A stretch of DNA of 33,042 bases, from the NCBI GenBank assembly GCA_017651225.1, contig JAGCDF010000026.1, forward strand, positions 1 through 33,042, read 5' to 3'. Positions within the stretch are counted from its first letter, which is position 1. Every line of letters starts with the position of its first letter. Source of the DNA: Bacteroidales bacterium (lineage in GTDB: Bacteria > Bacteroidota > Bacteroidia > Bacteroidales > UBA932). Below the pieces are notes generated by a model, which did no database searches, was not told the DNA's origin, and was given only the letters and a program-made list of their open reading frames with translations. A program made the position numbers and the translations under genes. This document shows, piece by piece, positions 18,947 through 29,275 of this stretch.

Positions 18947-20593
18947 ATGAAAAGAATCAACCTGGCAATTGCCGTGATGGCGCTCTGCGCGCCGCTTTCC
19001 GCACAGAATATCAACCAGTCCGTGCAGGTGACCAACGACTATGTGTCCCGTTTCGCGGACTACCAGAAGACGGGCCCGTCCCTGCAGGTCCCGGACTCGC
19101 TGTACCGCTTCGACTACGCGTTCGACTATTCGGTCTTCGAGACGCCCTACAAGGGCTCGTACGAGTTCTCCCCGTACCGGATTTCCGTGACGCCGGAGGC
19201 GCGCCTGTATGACGGCAGCAAGTTCTTCCTGCGCCTCGGCGCGGGCTACACCATCCATCCGCAGTTCGAGATGGCCTGGCAGATGATGCAGACCCAGGAC
19301 TTCGCCATCGGCGTGTTCGCCGAGGCGGGGGGCTACGCGGGCCGGTACAGCCGCCGCGGGGTGGCCGGGACTTTCGCCGGCCATGACCTGAGCGGCCGCG
19401 TCGGCCTGGGCGGCCAGTACCTGCGCCCGGCGACCCGCCTGTCCTATCACTTCGGCTACGAAGGCATCTTCGCCGGCATGGACGGGACGGATCCGTACTA
19501 CCGCAGCGGCTTCAGTTCCGTGGTCGCCGCGGGCCGCATCCAGTCGCGCGAGCGGCCGGGCAACCAGATGTTCTACGACATCGACGTGCAGTACCGCTAC
19601 TCCAGCGACGAAGGCCGCCTGGAGGGCGAGCCCCGCGCCACCGGCGAGAACAACATCCGCGTGGCCCTGTCGGCCGGCCCCGTGCTCGCCAGCAAGTACC
19701 GCATCCTGCTGGACGGCCTCTTCGAGCTGGAAATGCTGCGCGGCGAGGACTTCCTTTCCGGTTCCTCCCTGCAGGGCGAGATGTTCGTCGGCAAGCGGAT
19801 GGTCTGCCTGGGCTCCATCAAGCCGCACGTGGACTTCGTGCTGGGCCCGGTCCGGCTGGACGCGGGCGTCCGGGTGGATTACTCCAAGGGCACGGAGCAG
19901 GGCGCTTTCAGCGTGTCGCCGGACGTGACCGCCCGGATGGCGCTGCTCGACGCGGACATGGAGCTCATGGCCAGCGTGAGCGGCGGACAGTATGTCCAGA
20001 GCCACTACGCCGTCAAGCAGATCAACCATTTCGCCTTCCTGGCGGGCTCCTCCGCCAAGATCTCCCGGGAGAAACTGCACGTCCGCGCCGGCCTGCAGGG
20101 CCACGTGCGCTCCCGGCTGCAATATGAAGTCGCGGCGGGCTATGTCTCCTACCAGGGCATGCCGCTCGCGTCGCTCTACGGCGTGGAGCAGGTGGACTAC
20201 AACTCCGCCTACGTCCAGGGCCGCTTCTCCTGGCGCAGTCCCCGGCTGGAGCTGGACGCCGACGCCAAGTACAGCTACCTCCGGCTGAACGCCCATAACG
20301 GCGCCTTCGCCCCGCCCGCATTCGTGGGCGAGATGCGCGGCCGCTACAACTGGGACAACCGCTTCTGGCTGGGTCTCTTCGTGGAGACGCAGACCTCCCG
20401 CCTGTCGCTGGCCGGCGACGGCGTGTGGATTCCCTGGTTCGTGAATCCGGGCCTGACGGCCGAGTACCGCGTCAACGACCGCTGGACCTTCTGGGCCGAG
20501 GCCGGGAACCTCCTGGGAATGGCCATCGAGCGGGCTCCCGGCTTCGTCGAAAAAGGCCAGTACGGGACCGTTGGTTTCAGCCTGAAACTGTAG
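18947..20593 (+). CDS. Outer membrane beta-barrel protein (TonB-dependent-receptor-like, plugless)
   Basis: A 548-residue protein with signal peptide (MKRINLAIAVMALCAPLSAQ) and alternating aromatic/polar strands throughout, ending in the aromatic-hydrophobic GTVGFSLKL typical of outer-membrane barrels. Charged turns alternate with strands such as RLGAGYTIHPQFEMAWQM and YRVNDRWTFWAEAGNLLG. There is no recognisable plug domain or TonB box, so it is shorter than a full TonB-dependent receptor. It directly follows the TPR gene and is probably cotranscribed with it. The cargo or partner is unknown; a structural or assembly role with the TPR protein is as likely as transport. Confidence 0.75.
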   Translation: MKRINLAIAVMALCAPLSAQNINQSVQVTNDYVSRFADYQKTGPSLQVPDSLYRFDYAFDYSVFETPYKGSYEFSPYRISVTPEARLYDGSKFFLRLGAGYTIHPQFEMAWQMMQTQDFAIGVFAEAGGYAGRYSRRGVAGTFAGHDLSGRVGLGGQYLRPATRLSYHFGYEGIFAGMDGTDPYYRSGFSSVVAAGRIQSRERPGNQMFYDIDVQYRYSSDEGRLEGEPRATGENNIRVALSAGPVLASKYRILLDGLFELEMLRGEDFLSGSSLQGEMFVGKRMVCLGSIKPHVDFVLGPVRLDAGVRVDYSKGTEQGAFSVSPDVTARMALLDADMELMASVSGGQYVQSHYAVKQINHFAFLAGSSAKISREKLHVRAGLQGHVRSRLQYEVAAGYVSYQGMPLASLYGVEQVDYNSAYVQGRFSWRSPRLELDADAKYSYLRLNAHNGAFAPPAFVGEMRGRYNWDNRFWLGLFVETQTSRLSLAGDGVWIPWFVNPGLTAEYRVNDRWTFWAEAGNLLGMAIERAPGFVEKGQYGTVGFSLKL

Positions 20594-20613
20594 GAAAATC
20601 CGGTAAAATTTCG

Positions 20614-20621
20614 TACCTTTG
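20614..20621 (+). promoter_or_regulatory. -7 box of gyrB
   Basis: TACCTTTG is a perfect TAnnTTTG match, 27 bases upstream of the gyrB ATG in the 55-base gap after the barrel gene. It probably drives gyrB and, by read-through, the genes down to tig. Confidence 0.55.
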
Positions 20622-20642
20622 ACGGATTTTAAGAGATACTAA

Positions 20643-22658
<2,016 letters not shown>

Positions 22659-22686
22659 TCTTTACGGACTGTTGTCATTGACTATT

Positions 22687-22712
22687 GTCATTCTGAGTGA
22701 AACGAAGAATCT
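22687..22712 (+). repeat. Palindromic intergenic element upstream of spt
   Basis: A 26-base element from GTCATTC to GAATCT with a 5-bp ATTCT/AGAAT stem. It has the same end sequences and exactly the same length as the GTCATTC...GAATCT core of the element after spt (23986-24011), although the middle differs. A heptamer TGTCATT just upstream repeats its beginning. Confidence 0.5.
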
Positions 22713-22721
22713 AAACCTGAT

Positions 22722-23984
22722 ATGTTAGACATTTTTGACAGAATCGAACGCGACAGCGGCGGCCCGATCGGACAGTATTTCGAGCAGGGCTTCGGCTACT
22801 ATATGTATCCCCGCCTGGAGGGCGAACTCGGCCCCCACATGATCTTCAACGGCACCCCGGTGCTCAACTGGAGCCTGAACAACTACCTGGGCCTGGCCAA
22901 CCACCCGGCCGTCCGCAAGGCGGACGCCGATGCGGCGGCACAGTGGGGTCTCGCGTATCCGATGGGCGCCCGCATGATGAGCGGCCACACCCGTTACCAC
23001 GAGCAGCTCGAGCAGACTTTCGCCAAGTTCGAGAAGAAGGAGGACGCGTTCCTCTACAACTTCGGCTACCAGGGCATCGTGTCCACGATCGACGCGCTGA
23101 CGGCGCGCCACGACGTCATCGTCTATGACGCCGAGTGCCACGCCTGCCTGCTGGACGGCATCCGCCTGCACATCGGTGAGAAGTACAAATACCGTCACAA
23201 CAACATCGCCGACTGCGAGAAAGTTCTCGCCCGCGCCTGCCAGGTGGCGGAGGAGAACGGCGGCGGCGTGCTGCTGATCACCGAAGGCGTGTTCGGCATG
23301 ACCGGCGCGCTCGGCATCCTGGACCAGATCGCCGCGCTGAAGAAGAAATACAAGTTCCGCATCATGATCGACGACGCCCACGGCTTCGGCCTGCTGGGCG
23401 CGCACGGCCGCGGCACCTCCGAGCAGCTCGGCTGCATGGACGACATCGACCTCTACATCGGCGCCTTCGCCAAGTCGATGGCCTCGATCGGCGGCTTCGT
23501 CGCCGGTCCGCACAAGATCATCAACTACCTGCGCGCCAACATGCGCAGCCAGATGTACGCCAAGTCCCTGCCGATGCCGCTCGTGATCGGCAACATGAAG
23601 CGCATGGAGATCATCGACTCCCCGGAGGGCGACGCGCTCCGCGCCAAGTGCTGGCAGATCACCCACGCCATCCAGGACGGCTTCAAGAAGGAAGGCTTCG
23701 ACATCGGCGAAGCCCAGGCCTGCGTGACGCCGGTCCACATTTTCGGCGGCGTGGCCCAGGCCACGAAGATGGCCAAGGACCTGCGCGAGAATTACAAGAT
23801 CTTCTGCTCGATGGTCATCTACCCGGTGATCCCGAAGGGCATGATCATCTTCCGCATCGTCTCCACGGCCGCCCACACGATGGAAGACGTGGAGTATACG
23901 CTCAAGGCCTTCAAGGAGATCAAGGCGAAGCTCGACGCCGGTCTGTACGACGGCGACGACATCGCCTCTATGACCATCCAGTAA
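22722..23984 (+). CDS. spt: Serine palmitoyltransferase (alpha-oxoamine synthase)
   Basis: A 420-residue PLP enzyme condensing L-serine with an acyl-CoA to 3-ketosphinganine, the first step of sphingolipid synthesis. PLP-binding residues: Lys251 in FAKSMASIGGF, Asp217 and His220 in MIDDAHGFG, and His140 in DAECHAC, which stacks on the ring. The segments NYLGLANHP and MGARMMSGHTRYHEQLE are alpha-oxoamine synthase hallmarks. The family also contains Kbl, BioF and HemA; overall pattern, length and Bacteroidetes context favour SPT, but this cannot be proved by eye. There is no TM segment, so it is a soluble homodimer. It is followed after 36 bases by a short-chain reductase that may do the next step. 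No good promoter was found directly upstream. Confidence 0.85.
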   Translation: MLDIFDRIERDSGGPIGQYFEQGFGYYMYPRLEGELGPHMIFNGTPVLNWSLNNYLGLANHPAVRKADADAAAQWGLAYPMGARMMSGHTRYHEQLEQTFAKFEKKEDAFLYNFGYQGIVSTIDALTARHDVIVYDAECHACLLDGIRLHIGEKYKYRHNNIADCEKVLARACQVAEENGGGVLLITEGVFGMTGALGILDQIAALKKKYKFRIMIDDAHGFGLLGAHGRGTSEQLGCMDDIDLYIGAFAKSMASIGGFVAGPHKIINYLRANMRSQMYAKSLPMPLVIGNMKRMEIIDSPEGDALRAKCWQITHAIQDGFKKEGFDIGEAQACVTPVHIFGGVAQATKMAKDLRENYKIFCSMVIYPVIPKGMIIFRIVSTAAHTMEDVEYTLKAFKEIKAKLDAGLYDGDDIASMTIQ

Positions 23985-23985
23985 A

Positions 23986-24013
23986 GTCATTCCCGGCCTG
24001 ACCGGGAATCTCC
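23986..24013 (+). repeat. Palindromic REP-like element between spt and reductase genes
   Basis: A 28-base element with an 8-bp perfect stem (23989-23996 with 24002-24009, 5-base loop) immediately after the spt stop. It is 25 of 28 identical to the element within the ABC-F gene (1197-1224, minus strand). Lacking a T tract, it is a poor terminator. Confidence 0.8.
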
Positions 24014-24020
24014 AAAAACC

Positions 24021-24830
24021 ATGGAACTAAAGGACAAAGTAATCATCGTCACAGGAGCCAGCTCGGGTATCGGGCTGGCCTCTGCGCGTCAATTCGGCAG
24101 CGAAGGCGCCCGGGTCGTGATGGCCGCGCGCTCCATCGCCAAGCTCGAGGAGCTGGCGCCGTCCGTCGCTCCGGCGGAGCGCGTGCTCTGCGTGCAGTGC
24201 GACGTGACGCGCGAGGAGGATTGCCGCGCCCTGGTGGAGGCGACCGTGGCTCGCTTCGGCCGCATCGACATCCTCGTGAACAACGCAGGCATCTCGATGC
24301 GGGCGATGTTCAAGGACCTGGACCTCAAGGTGATCCACTCCCTGATGGACGTCAATTTCTGGGGCACGGTCAACTGCACGAAGTTCGCGCTGCCGTACCT
24401 GCTGGAGACGAAGGGCTCCGTGGTGGGCGTCATCTCCATCGCCGGCTATTCCGCGCTGCCCGCGCGGACCGGCTATAGCGCCTCGAAGTACGCCATCCGC
24501 GGCTTCCTGGACACGATCCGGATCGAGCACCTGAAGGACGGACTGAACGTCCTCGTGTTCGCCCCGGGCTATACTTCTTCCAACGTCCGCAACGCGGCCC
24601 TGACCGCCGACGGCTCCGCCCAGGGCGAGACGCCGCTCGACGAGGGCAAGCTGATGAGCGCGGAGGATTGCGCGAAGCGCCTTTCCCGCGCGCTGCGCCA
24701 TCGCCGCTCGCAGGTCATCCTGACCCCGCTGGGGCGTGCGACCGTGCTGCTCCACCGCCTGTTCCCGCGCCTGCTGGACCGTCTGACCTACAGCTACATC
24801 GCCCGCGAGGCGGGCAGCCCGTTCAAATAG
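24021..24830 (+). CDS. Short-chain dehydrogenase/reductase, possible 3-ketosphinganine reductase
   Basis: A 269-residue classical SDR: cofactor motif TGASSGIG (11-18), NNAG (87-90), active-site Asn112, Ser139, Tyr152 and Lys156 (YSASK). Arg37 after the second strand (MAARS) indicates NADPH rather than NADH. The C-terminal extension VLLHRLFPRLLDRLTYSYIAR is amphipathic and could associate with membranes. It is encoded directly after serine palmitoyltransferase on the same strand, so reduction of 3-ketosphinganine to sphinganine is the obvious hypothesis, and the DHRS7/KDSR-like sequence style agrees. SDRs are numerous, so the substrate stays inferred. Only 7 bases separate it from the phosphodiesterase gene. 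Confidence 0.85.
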   Translation: MELKDKVIIVTGASSGIGLASARQFGSEGARVVMAARSIAKLEELAPSVAPAERVLCVQCDVTREEDCRALVEATVARFGRIDILVNNAGISMRAMFKDLDLKVIHSLMDVNFWGTVNCTKFALPYLLETKGSVVGVISIAGYSALPARTGYSASKYAIRGFLDTIRIEHLKDGLNVLVFAPGYTSSNVRNAALTADGSAQGETPLDEGKLMSAEDCAKRLSRALRHRRSQVILTPLGRATVLLHRLFPRLLDRLTYSYIAREAGSPFK

Positions 24831-24837
24831 CCGCCCG

Positions 24838-26862
24838 ATGAGAACTTCGCTCCGCATACTGTTCCCGCTCGGCATCGCGTTCCTCCTGCTGGTCCTGCTG
24901 ATGCCGCGCAGCGCCAAGTTCGCCTACGACTACCGTAAGGGGCGGACCTGGAAGTATGAGACGCTCTACGCGCAGTTCGACTTCCCGATCTACAAGACCG
25001 AGGAGCAGATGCTCGCGGAGCGGGGCGAGGTGTCGGATCCGATTCCGTATTACCGCTATTCCGACGAGATCGTCACGCGCAACCTGCTCGCCGCCGAGCG
25101 CCTCGAGCTGGGGACGCTGCGCAGCGCGACCGTGTCCGCCCTCCGCGCCATCTACCAGAAGGGCGTGGTCGCCGACGACCAGAACCGCCGGAGCGGATCT
25201 TCCGATCCGGAAGTGCTTTATATCCAGCGCGACAAGCGCGCCGCCAAGGTGCCCTTCTCCGAGGTGTACCGCCTCACGGACGCGCGCGCCCGCCTGCTCT
25301 CCGACCTGTCGGCGGTGTCCGACGCCAACGTGGATTCGCTGCTGCGCGTCTCCGGCGCCTATACGCTGCTGGTGCCGAACCTGCTCTACGACGAGCAGAC
25401 CACGGCGCTGGTGCACGCCGAGTCCAACACGAGCGTGTCGCCCACGTCGGGCTACGTCAACGCCGGCCAGCTGATCGTCAAGGAGGGCGAGATTGTGACG
25501 GGGGAGATCGCGCAGATGCTCGATTCCTACAAGCGTGAGTTCGAGGCCAACATGGGCACCAACCGCTCGCCGGCCCTGATGCTGCTGGGCAACATCCTGA
25601 TCGCCCTGGTCCTCGTGACGCTGCTGTACCTGTCCATCCTGCTGAACAACAAGCGGATCCTGCGGGATTCGCGTTTCCCGTACGTGGTGACGGTCTTCCT
25701 GCTGGGCGCCCTGACGGCGCTCATCCTGGTCCGCGTGGACGAGAAGATCCTTTACTACGTGCCCTTCACCCTGGTGGCCCTGCTGCTGCAGGCATTCCTG
25801 AAGAACCGTTTCGTGGTGTCGCTCTACGTGGTGACGCTGCTGCCGCTGCTGATTTTCAGCCATGACGGCGCGGTGCTTTTCGTGATGTTCTTCGTGGCCG
25901 GCATGGTCGGGACGCTCGCGTTCCGCTACTTCAACCGGGGCTGGAAGCAGTTCATCACCGCGCTGATCACCTTCGGCGTGCTGGCGCTTTCCTACCTGGG
26001 CTTCCACGCCGCCGAGCTGGTGGCGGGCAATGTCTGGGCGGCGCTGCTGAGCCTCTTCATCGGCTCGATGCTGACGGTGGCCGGCTATCCGATGGTGTAC
26101 CTCTTCGAGCGCCTCTTCAACCTGGTGTCCAATTCCCGCCTGATCGAGCTCTGCGACGTGTCCAACCCGCTGATCCGCGAGCTGGAGCAGAAGGCGCCGG
26201 GCACGTTCCAGCATTCGCTGCAGGTGATGAACATGGTGGACGTCGTGGCGCGCGCGGTCGACGCGAATGCCGACCTGGTGCGCGCGGCCGCCTTGTACCA
26301 CGATATCGGCAAGCTGTACAATCCGCTGTGCTTCGTGGAGAACGAATCGCTGGTCCCGCGGGACGGTGGTCCGCGCTACCACGAGGGCATGCCCCCCGAG
26401 CAGAGCGCCCGGGAGATCATCCGCCACGTCCCCGAGGGCGTGGAGCTGGCGCAGAAGCACCGCCTGCCGGAAATGATCATCGACTTCATCCGCAGCCATC
26501 ACGGCACCACCACCACCGGTTACTTCTACGGCCAGTTCCTGGCGGCCGGCGGCGACCCCGCCATGGCGGACGAATTCCGTTATCCCGGCATTAAGCCGGA
26601 GACCAAGGAGCAGATCATCCTGATGCTCTGCGACAGCATCGAGGCTGCTTCCCGGACCCTGACCGAGTACACGCCGGAGGCGTATTCCGCCTTCGTGGAG
26701 CGCATCGTGGCCGGCAAGATGGACGAGGGGCAGTTCGAGCACGCCGACATTTCCATCAGCGAGCTCGGCACGGTCAAGGAGACCATCAAGCAGTATATCG
26801 CGCAGACCCACCACGAGCGGGTCGCGTATCCGAAGAAAAAAATCAAAAAGAACACAAAATAG
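24838..26862 (+). CDS. 7TM-HD phosphodiesterase (PgpH-type, c-di-AMP)
   Basis: A 674-residue membrane enzyme. An N-terminal TM (about 7-22) and a large extracytoplasmic domain (7TMR-HDED-like, to about 245) are followed by a seven-helix membrane region (about 247-425) and a cytoplasmic HD domain with QHSLQV (His459), LYHDIGKLYNP (His488-Asp489) and the later SHHGT. This order is that of PgpH, which hydrolyses cyclic di-AMP to pApA; the HD set is intact, so it should be active. The substrate is by family, not shown here. It is tightly spaced after the reductase and 4 bases before tig. Cyclic di-AMP controls K+ transport in many bacteria, and a trkH lies elsewhere in this window; no direct link is shown. 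Confidence 0.9.
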   Translation: MRTSLRILFPLGIAFLLLVLLMPRSAKFAYDYRKGRTWKYETLYAQFDFPIYKTEEQMLAERGEVSDPIPYYRYSDEIVTRNLLAAERLELGTLRSATVSALRAIYQKGVVADDQNRRSGSSDPEVLYIQRDKRAAKVPFSEVYRLTDARARLLSDLSAVSDANVDSLLRVSGAYTLLVPNLLYDEQTTALVHAESNTSVSPTSGYVNAGQLIVKEGEIVTGEIAQMLDSYKREFEANMGTNRSPALMLLGNILIALVLVTLLYLSILLNNKRILRDSRFPYVVTVFLLGALTALILVRVDEKILYYVPFTLVALLLQAFLKNRFVVSLYVVTLLPLLIFSHDGAVLFVMFFVAGMVGTLAFRYFNRGWKQFITALITFGVLALSYLGFHAAELVAGNVWAALLSLFIGSMLTVAGYPMVYLFERLFNLVSNSRLIELCDVSNPLIRELEQKAPGTFQHSLQVMNMVDVVARAVDANADLVRAAALYHDIGKLYNPLCFVENESLVPRDGGPRYHEGMPPEQSAREIIRHVPEGVELAQKHRLPEMIIDFIRSHHGTTTTGYFYGQFLAAGGDPAMADEFRYPGIKPETKEQIILMLCDSIEAASRTLTEYTPEAYSAFVERIVAGKMDEGQFEHADISISELGTVKETIKQYIAQTHHERVAYPKKKIKKNTK

Positions 26863-26866
26863 CATT

Positions 26867-27868
26867 ATGAAAGTAAAAGAAAAGAAGATTGACGATCTGA
26901 ACCGCGAGCTGACCATCGAGGTGGCCGCGGCAGACTATGCTGAGATTGAAAAGAAAAAACTTGCCGACCGTCGCCGTACGGCCGAATTCAAGGGCTTCCG
27001 CAAGGGCATGGTGCCCGCTTCCCTGATCAAGCGCGTCTATGGCGAGCAGGCGCTCGTCGAGTCCGTCAACCAGGTGATCGGCCAGGCCCTCGACAAGCAC
27101 ATCAACGACAAGAAGCTCCACATTCTGGGCGAGCCCCTCGCTTCCGAGAACCAGCCCGAACTGACGTGGGAGTCCGGCAACGACTTCACCTTTGTCTTCG
27201 ACCTGGGTCTGGCCCCGGAGGTGAATGTGGAGGTGGAGAAGGCCGACACCGTTCCTTCCTATACCGTGTCCGTCGCCGCGAAGGACAAGGCGCCGATGAT
27301 CGACAGCATGAAGAAGTACTATGCCGAGCACAAGGAGGAGGGCCAGGAGGCCAAGTCCGACGAGGACATCGAGAAGGAAGTCTCCGAGCGTCTGAAGAAT
27401 CAGTACGAGAGTGAGGCCCAGTGGCGCCTGACCAAGGACATCCGCGACTTCTTCGTGAAGAAGGCCGACGTGAAGCTCCCTGAGGAGTTCCTGAAGCGCT
27501 GGCTCATCGAGGCCAACAACGGCAAGCTTTCCAAGGAGGATGTCGAGAAGGATTTCCCGGGTTTCGCCGAGGACTTCAAGTGGCAGCTGGTGCGCGGCTC
27601 CCTGATGCAGAAGTGGGGCTTCAAGGTGGAGGAGAAGGACCTGCACGAGCAGGCCGAGGCTTTCGCCCGCTACCAGTACGCGATGTACGGCATCGGCAAT
27701 GTGCCCGATGAGATGGTGAAGGAGATGGCCGTGAACATGCTCCAGGATCAAAAGCAGATCGACCGCCTGGTCGAGCAGGTCGAAGACCGCAAGGTCCTCG
27801 ACAAGATCAAGGAGACCATCACCCTCAAGCCCACGAAGATCACCGCCGCGAAGTTCCGCGAGCTGTAG
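26867..27868 (+). CDS. tig: Trigger factor, short form lacking PPIase domain
   Basis: A ribosome-bound chaperone of 333 residues, against roughly 430-450 in typical trigger factors. The N-terminal ribosome-binding domain is present with the docking loop GFRKGMVP (43-50). After about residue 135 the chain passes straight into the helical C-terminal arms (SDEDIEKEVSERLKNQYESEAQWRLTKDIRDFF... KLPEEFLKRWL), and the FKBP-type PPIase domain is missing. The junction holds only a charged helix (APMIDSMKKYYAEHKEEGQEAKSDEDI). No frameshift or stop marks the site, so it is a domain loss rather than damage. It is the last gene of the rightward run, followed by a terminator. Confidence 0.88.
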   Translation: MKVKEKKIDDLNRELTIEVAAADYAEIEKKKLADRRRTAEFKGFRKGMVPASLIKRVYGEQALVESVNQVIGQALDKHINDKKLHILGEPLASENQPELTWESGNDFTFVFDLGLAPEVNVEVEKADTVPSYTVSVAAKDKAPMIDSMKKYYAEHKEEGQEAKSDEDIEKEVSERLKNQYESEAQWRLTKDIRDFFVKKADVKLPEEFLKRWLIEANNGKLSKEDVEKDFPGFAEDFKWQLVRGSLMQKWGFKVEEKDLHEQAEAFARYQYAMYGIGNVPDEMVKEMAVNMLQDQKQIDRLVEQVEDRKVLDKIKETITLKPTKITAAKFREL

Positions 27869-27883
27869 TTAGTATCCAAAAGG

Positions 27884-27917
27884 AAAGCGGCAGGTTGCAA
27901 ACGCAGCCTGCCGCTTT
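27884..27917. terminator. Bidirectional terminator between tig and M20 peptidase
   Basis: AAAGCGGCAGG (27884-27894) pairs perfectly with 27907-27917. The stem continues through TTGC/GCAG with one G-T pair to a 4-base loop (27899-27902). The arms end in A and T runs, suitable for both convergent genes. Confidence 0.8.
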
Positions 27918-27921
27918 TCGC

Positions 27922-29271
27922 TTATTGCCAGTAGTCGTAGAACTTCGCGATGGATTCCATGCCGGCGAAGAATTGCGAGAGGAGGTAGCTTTCGTTGGGG
28001 GAGTGGATGGTGTCGCGCTCGAGGCCGAAACCCATCAGGAGCGGGTCGATGTGCAGGATCTTCTGCATTTCGCCGAGGATGCCGATGGAGCCGCCGCCGC
28101 GCGCGGGGACGTGCTCGCAGCCGTAGGTCTCGCCGATGGCGCGCGCGGCGGCGCGGTAGGCGGCCGAGCTCATCGGGATGGTGAAGCCGTCGCAGCCTTC
28201 GCAGGGCGTGACTTCCACCTGGACGTATTTCGGGGCGATCTTCCTGAAGTGCTTCTCGAAGAGCTTGGTGATCTCGGCGCTGCGCTGGTCCGGGACCAGG
28301 CGCATGGAGATCTTGGCGTGCGCCTCGGAGGGGAGGACGGTCTTGGCGCCGGGACCGGTGTAGCCGCCCCAGATGCCGCAGACGTCCAGGCAGGGGCGGA
28401 TGGCGGTGCGCTCCATCGTGGTGTAACCCTTCTCTCCGCGCACCTCGCGGATGCCGAGGAACTCCTTGTATTCCTGCATGTCGAACGGGGCCCGGGCGAG
28501 CATCCTGCGCTCGGCGCGGGAAAGCTCCGCGACGCGGTCGTAGAAGCCCGGCACGGTCACGCGTCCGTCGGCGTCGAGGAGCGTCGCGATCATCTCGCAG
28601 AGCACCTGGATGGGGTTGGCGACGGCGCCGCCGAAGTGGCCGGAATGCAGGTCCTTGTTCGGGCCCACGACCTTGACCTCGAGGTAGCTCAGGCCGCGCA
28701 TGCCGCAGTTGATCGAGGGGACCTTGTCGCTGATCATCGTGGTGTCGCTGACCAGGCAGATGTCGGCTTTGAGCAGTTTCTTGTGGGCCTTGATCCAGGC
28801 CGGCAGGGACGGGCTGCTGATTTCTTCCTCGCCCTCGAAGAGGAACTTGACGTTGTGCGCGAGCTTGCCGCTGCGCACGAGGTATTCGAAAGCCTTGACA
28901 TGCATGAACAGCTGGCCCTTGTCGTCGTTGGCGCCGCGGCCCCAGATGGCGCCGTCGTGCACCTGCGGATCGAAGGGATCGTGCTTCCACTTGTCCAGCG
29001 GCTCGACCGGCTGGACGTCGTAGTGGCCGTAGACCAGCACGGTCTTCGCCTTTGGATCGATGATCTTCTGGCCGAAGACGACCGGGTGGCCGGCGGTCTC
29101 GCAGACACCCGCCTCGTCCGCGCCCGCTTCGAGGAGCAGGTCGGCGAGGGTCTCGGCGCAGCGGTACATGTCGGCCTGGTGCTCCGGCTTGGCGCTGACG
29201 GAGGGAATGCGCAGGAGCGTGAAGAGCTCCTCGAGGAAGCGCTCCCGGTTCTGTTCGATGTAGGCTTTCAT
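27922..29271 (-). CDS. M20 family cytosolic dipeptidase
   Basis: A 449-residue zinc metallopeptidase of the M20 (carnosinase/PepV-like CNDP) type. Metal ligands and catalytic residues: His in YGHYDVQP, Asp in GANDDKGQ, the catalytic Glu pair in EGEEEISS, Asp in SDTTM, and the last His in HSPNESY. The dimerisation lid domain is in between (about 195-335). There is no signal peptide, so it should act in the cytosol on di- and tripeptides. It is the last gene of a leftward operon with an S9 peptidase, 4 bases after the preceding gene, which fits a peptide-use pathway: S9 enzyme outside, M20 inside. Confidence 0.92.
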   Translation of the reverse strand: MKAYIEQNRERFLEELFTLLRIPSVSAKPEHQADMYRCAETLADLLLEAGADEAGVCETAGHPVVFGQKIIDPKAKTVLVYGHYDVQPVEPLDKWKHDPFDPQVHDGAIWGRGANDDKGQLFMHVKAFEYLVRSGKLAHNVKFLFEGEEEISSPSLPAWIKAHKKLLKADICLVSDTTMISDKVPSINCGMRGLSYLEVKVVGPNKDLHSGHFGGAVANPIQVLCEMIATLLDADGRVTVPGFYDRVAELSRAERRMLARAPFDMQEYKEFLGIREVRGEKGYTTMERTAIRPCLDVCGIWGGYTGPGAKTVLPSEAHAKISMRLVPDQRSAEITKLFEKHFRKIAPKYVQVEVTPCEGCDGFTIPMSSAAYRAAARAIGETYGCEHVPARGGGSIGILGEMQKILHIDPLLMGFGLERDTIHSPNESYLLSQFFAGMESIAKFYDYWQ

Positions 29272-29275
29272 GGGA

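Noticed and set aside
23986-24013. Intrinsic terminator after spt
   Set aside because: The hairpin is good, but no T tract follows and the same element is found inside a coding sequence, so termination is unlikely to be its role.
24823-26916. 697-residue leftward open frame opposite the PgpH-like gene
   Set aside because: It has composition typical of antisense frames and no domain pattern; the sense strand has intact HD motifs.
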